Positions 63,867-64,000 of a stretch of DNA of 64,000 nucleotides are shown here, piece after piece. The stretch lies in NCBI GenBank assembly GCA_945869695.1, contig CAMBPV010000004.1:17404-81403 (forward strand), in the 5' to 3' direction. The notes under the pieces were generated by a model. The model was not told the origin of the DNA, did not search any database, and saw nothing but the letters and a program-made list of their open reading frames with translations. The stretch's first letter is position 1. Each line of letters begins with the position of its first letter. The stretch is from Prosthecobacter debontii. GTDB taxonomy: Bacteria > Verrucomicrobiota > Verrucomicrobiia > Verrucomicrobiales > Verrucomicrobiaceae. The translations under genes and the position numbers were made by a program.

Positions 63867-64000
63867 GAGCGGTCCTGTTTTTCCTTTTCTCCAGTCTTGT
63901 CGCGGCCGAGGAAATCGTGGTGAGAGATGCTGCGTCCTTGCAGTCGGCAATCCGGAATCTGAAGGCAAATAGCACCGTCAAGATCGCTCCCGGTGACTAC
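63863..64000 (+). CDS. Start of a secreted protein, probably a parallel beta-helix protein (partial)
   Basis: The gene runs off the right edge; 46 codons are visible. A signal peptide (MRAVLFFLFSSLVAAEE) is followed by IVVRDAASLQSAIRNLKANSTVKIAPGDY, the opening of many right-handed parallel beta-helix proteins, including polysaccharide lyases. The rest is outside the window, so the call is tentative. It starts inside the upstream gene's stop codon. Confidence 0.6.
   Translation, partial: MRAVLFFLFSSLVAAEEIVVRDAASLQSAIRNLKANSTVKIAPGDY

Overview
The window looks like a chromosomal segment of a Verrucomicrobiota bacterium, probably a Prosthecobacter-like member of Verrucomicrobiaceae (inference). 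Supporting traits are three secreted formylglycine sulfatases, two DUF1501 proteins, a C-terminal PVC-type haem-binding domain, a MurC-MurB fusion, a 1.85-kaa tandem UvrA of the kind known from chlamydiae and relatives, many MKT-type signal peptides, and moderately high GC. No rRNA, tRNA or CRISPR array was recognised.

Region 1 (1-25640) is almost entirely on the + strand and is dominated by envelope proteins. After the tail of a cytochrome-like protein and one reverse-strand AraC regulator come a sulfatase and a HAD phosphatase. Next are small stress or membrane proteins (DUF4239, AIM24, YpfJ-type metallopeptidase, GlsB/YeaQ), a broken STAS-like gene and lipoproteins. Then follow two diverged copies of one gene order: DUF2092 protein, Tyr-rich YGLPGG protein, beta-barrel protein(s), large sulfatase. 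The second copy ends with a barrel protein carrying a coiled-coil insert of about 210 residues. A DUF1501 protein closes the region.

Region 2 (25786-31177) is an accessory island. It holds a truncated RHS gene with an AT-richer, Cys-rich C-terminal tip and a candidate immunity gene, an unknown membrane protein, a frameshifted Rpn-family nuclease gene, and a complete insertion sequence with 20-bp perfect terminal inverted repeats and a 4-bp target duplication.

Region 3 (31320-50407) mixes housekeeping and secreted functions: ceramidase-like protein, MurC-MurB, an unknown 810-aa secreted protein divergent from an AraC regulator, PIG-L deacetylase, EEP-family lipoprotein and alaS. A RAYT transposase follows, bracketed by two 65-bp palindromes, one of which forms the 3' end of alaS. 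Then come a pectate-lyase-like protein, a second DUF1501 protein, an M23 peptidase and a coupled hypothetical.

Region 4 (50493-64000) carries an esterase, tandem UvrA, a small membrane protein coupled to a FAD-linked oxidase that is frameshifted at an A7 run, dTDP-glucose 4,6-dehydratase, a KefB-like antiporter, GDP-L-fucose synthase, and a two-gene start of another secreted locus cut by the window edge. The nucleotide-sugar enzymes suggest surface polysaccharide synthesis. The secreted sulfatases, pectate-lyase-like protein and esterases suggest use of sulfated or plant-type polysaccharides. Both are inferences from family membership.
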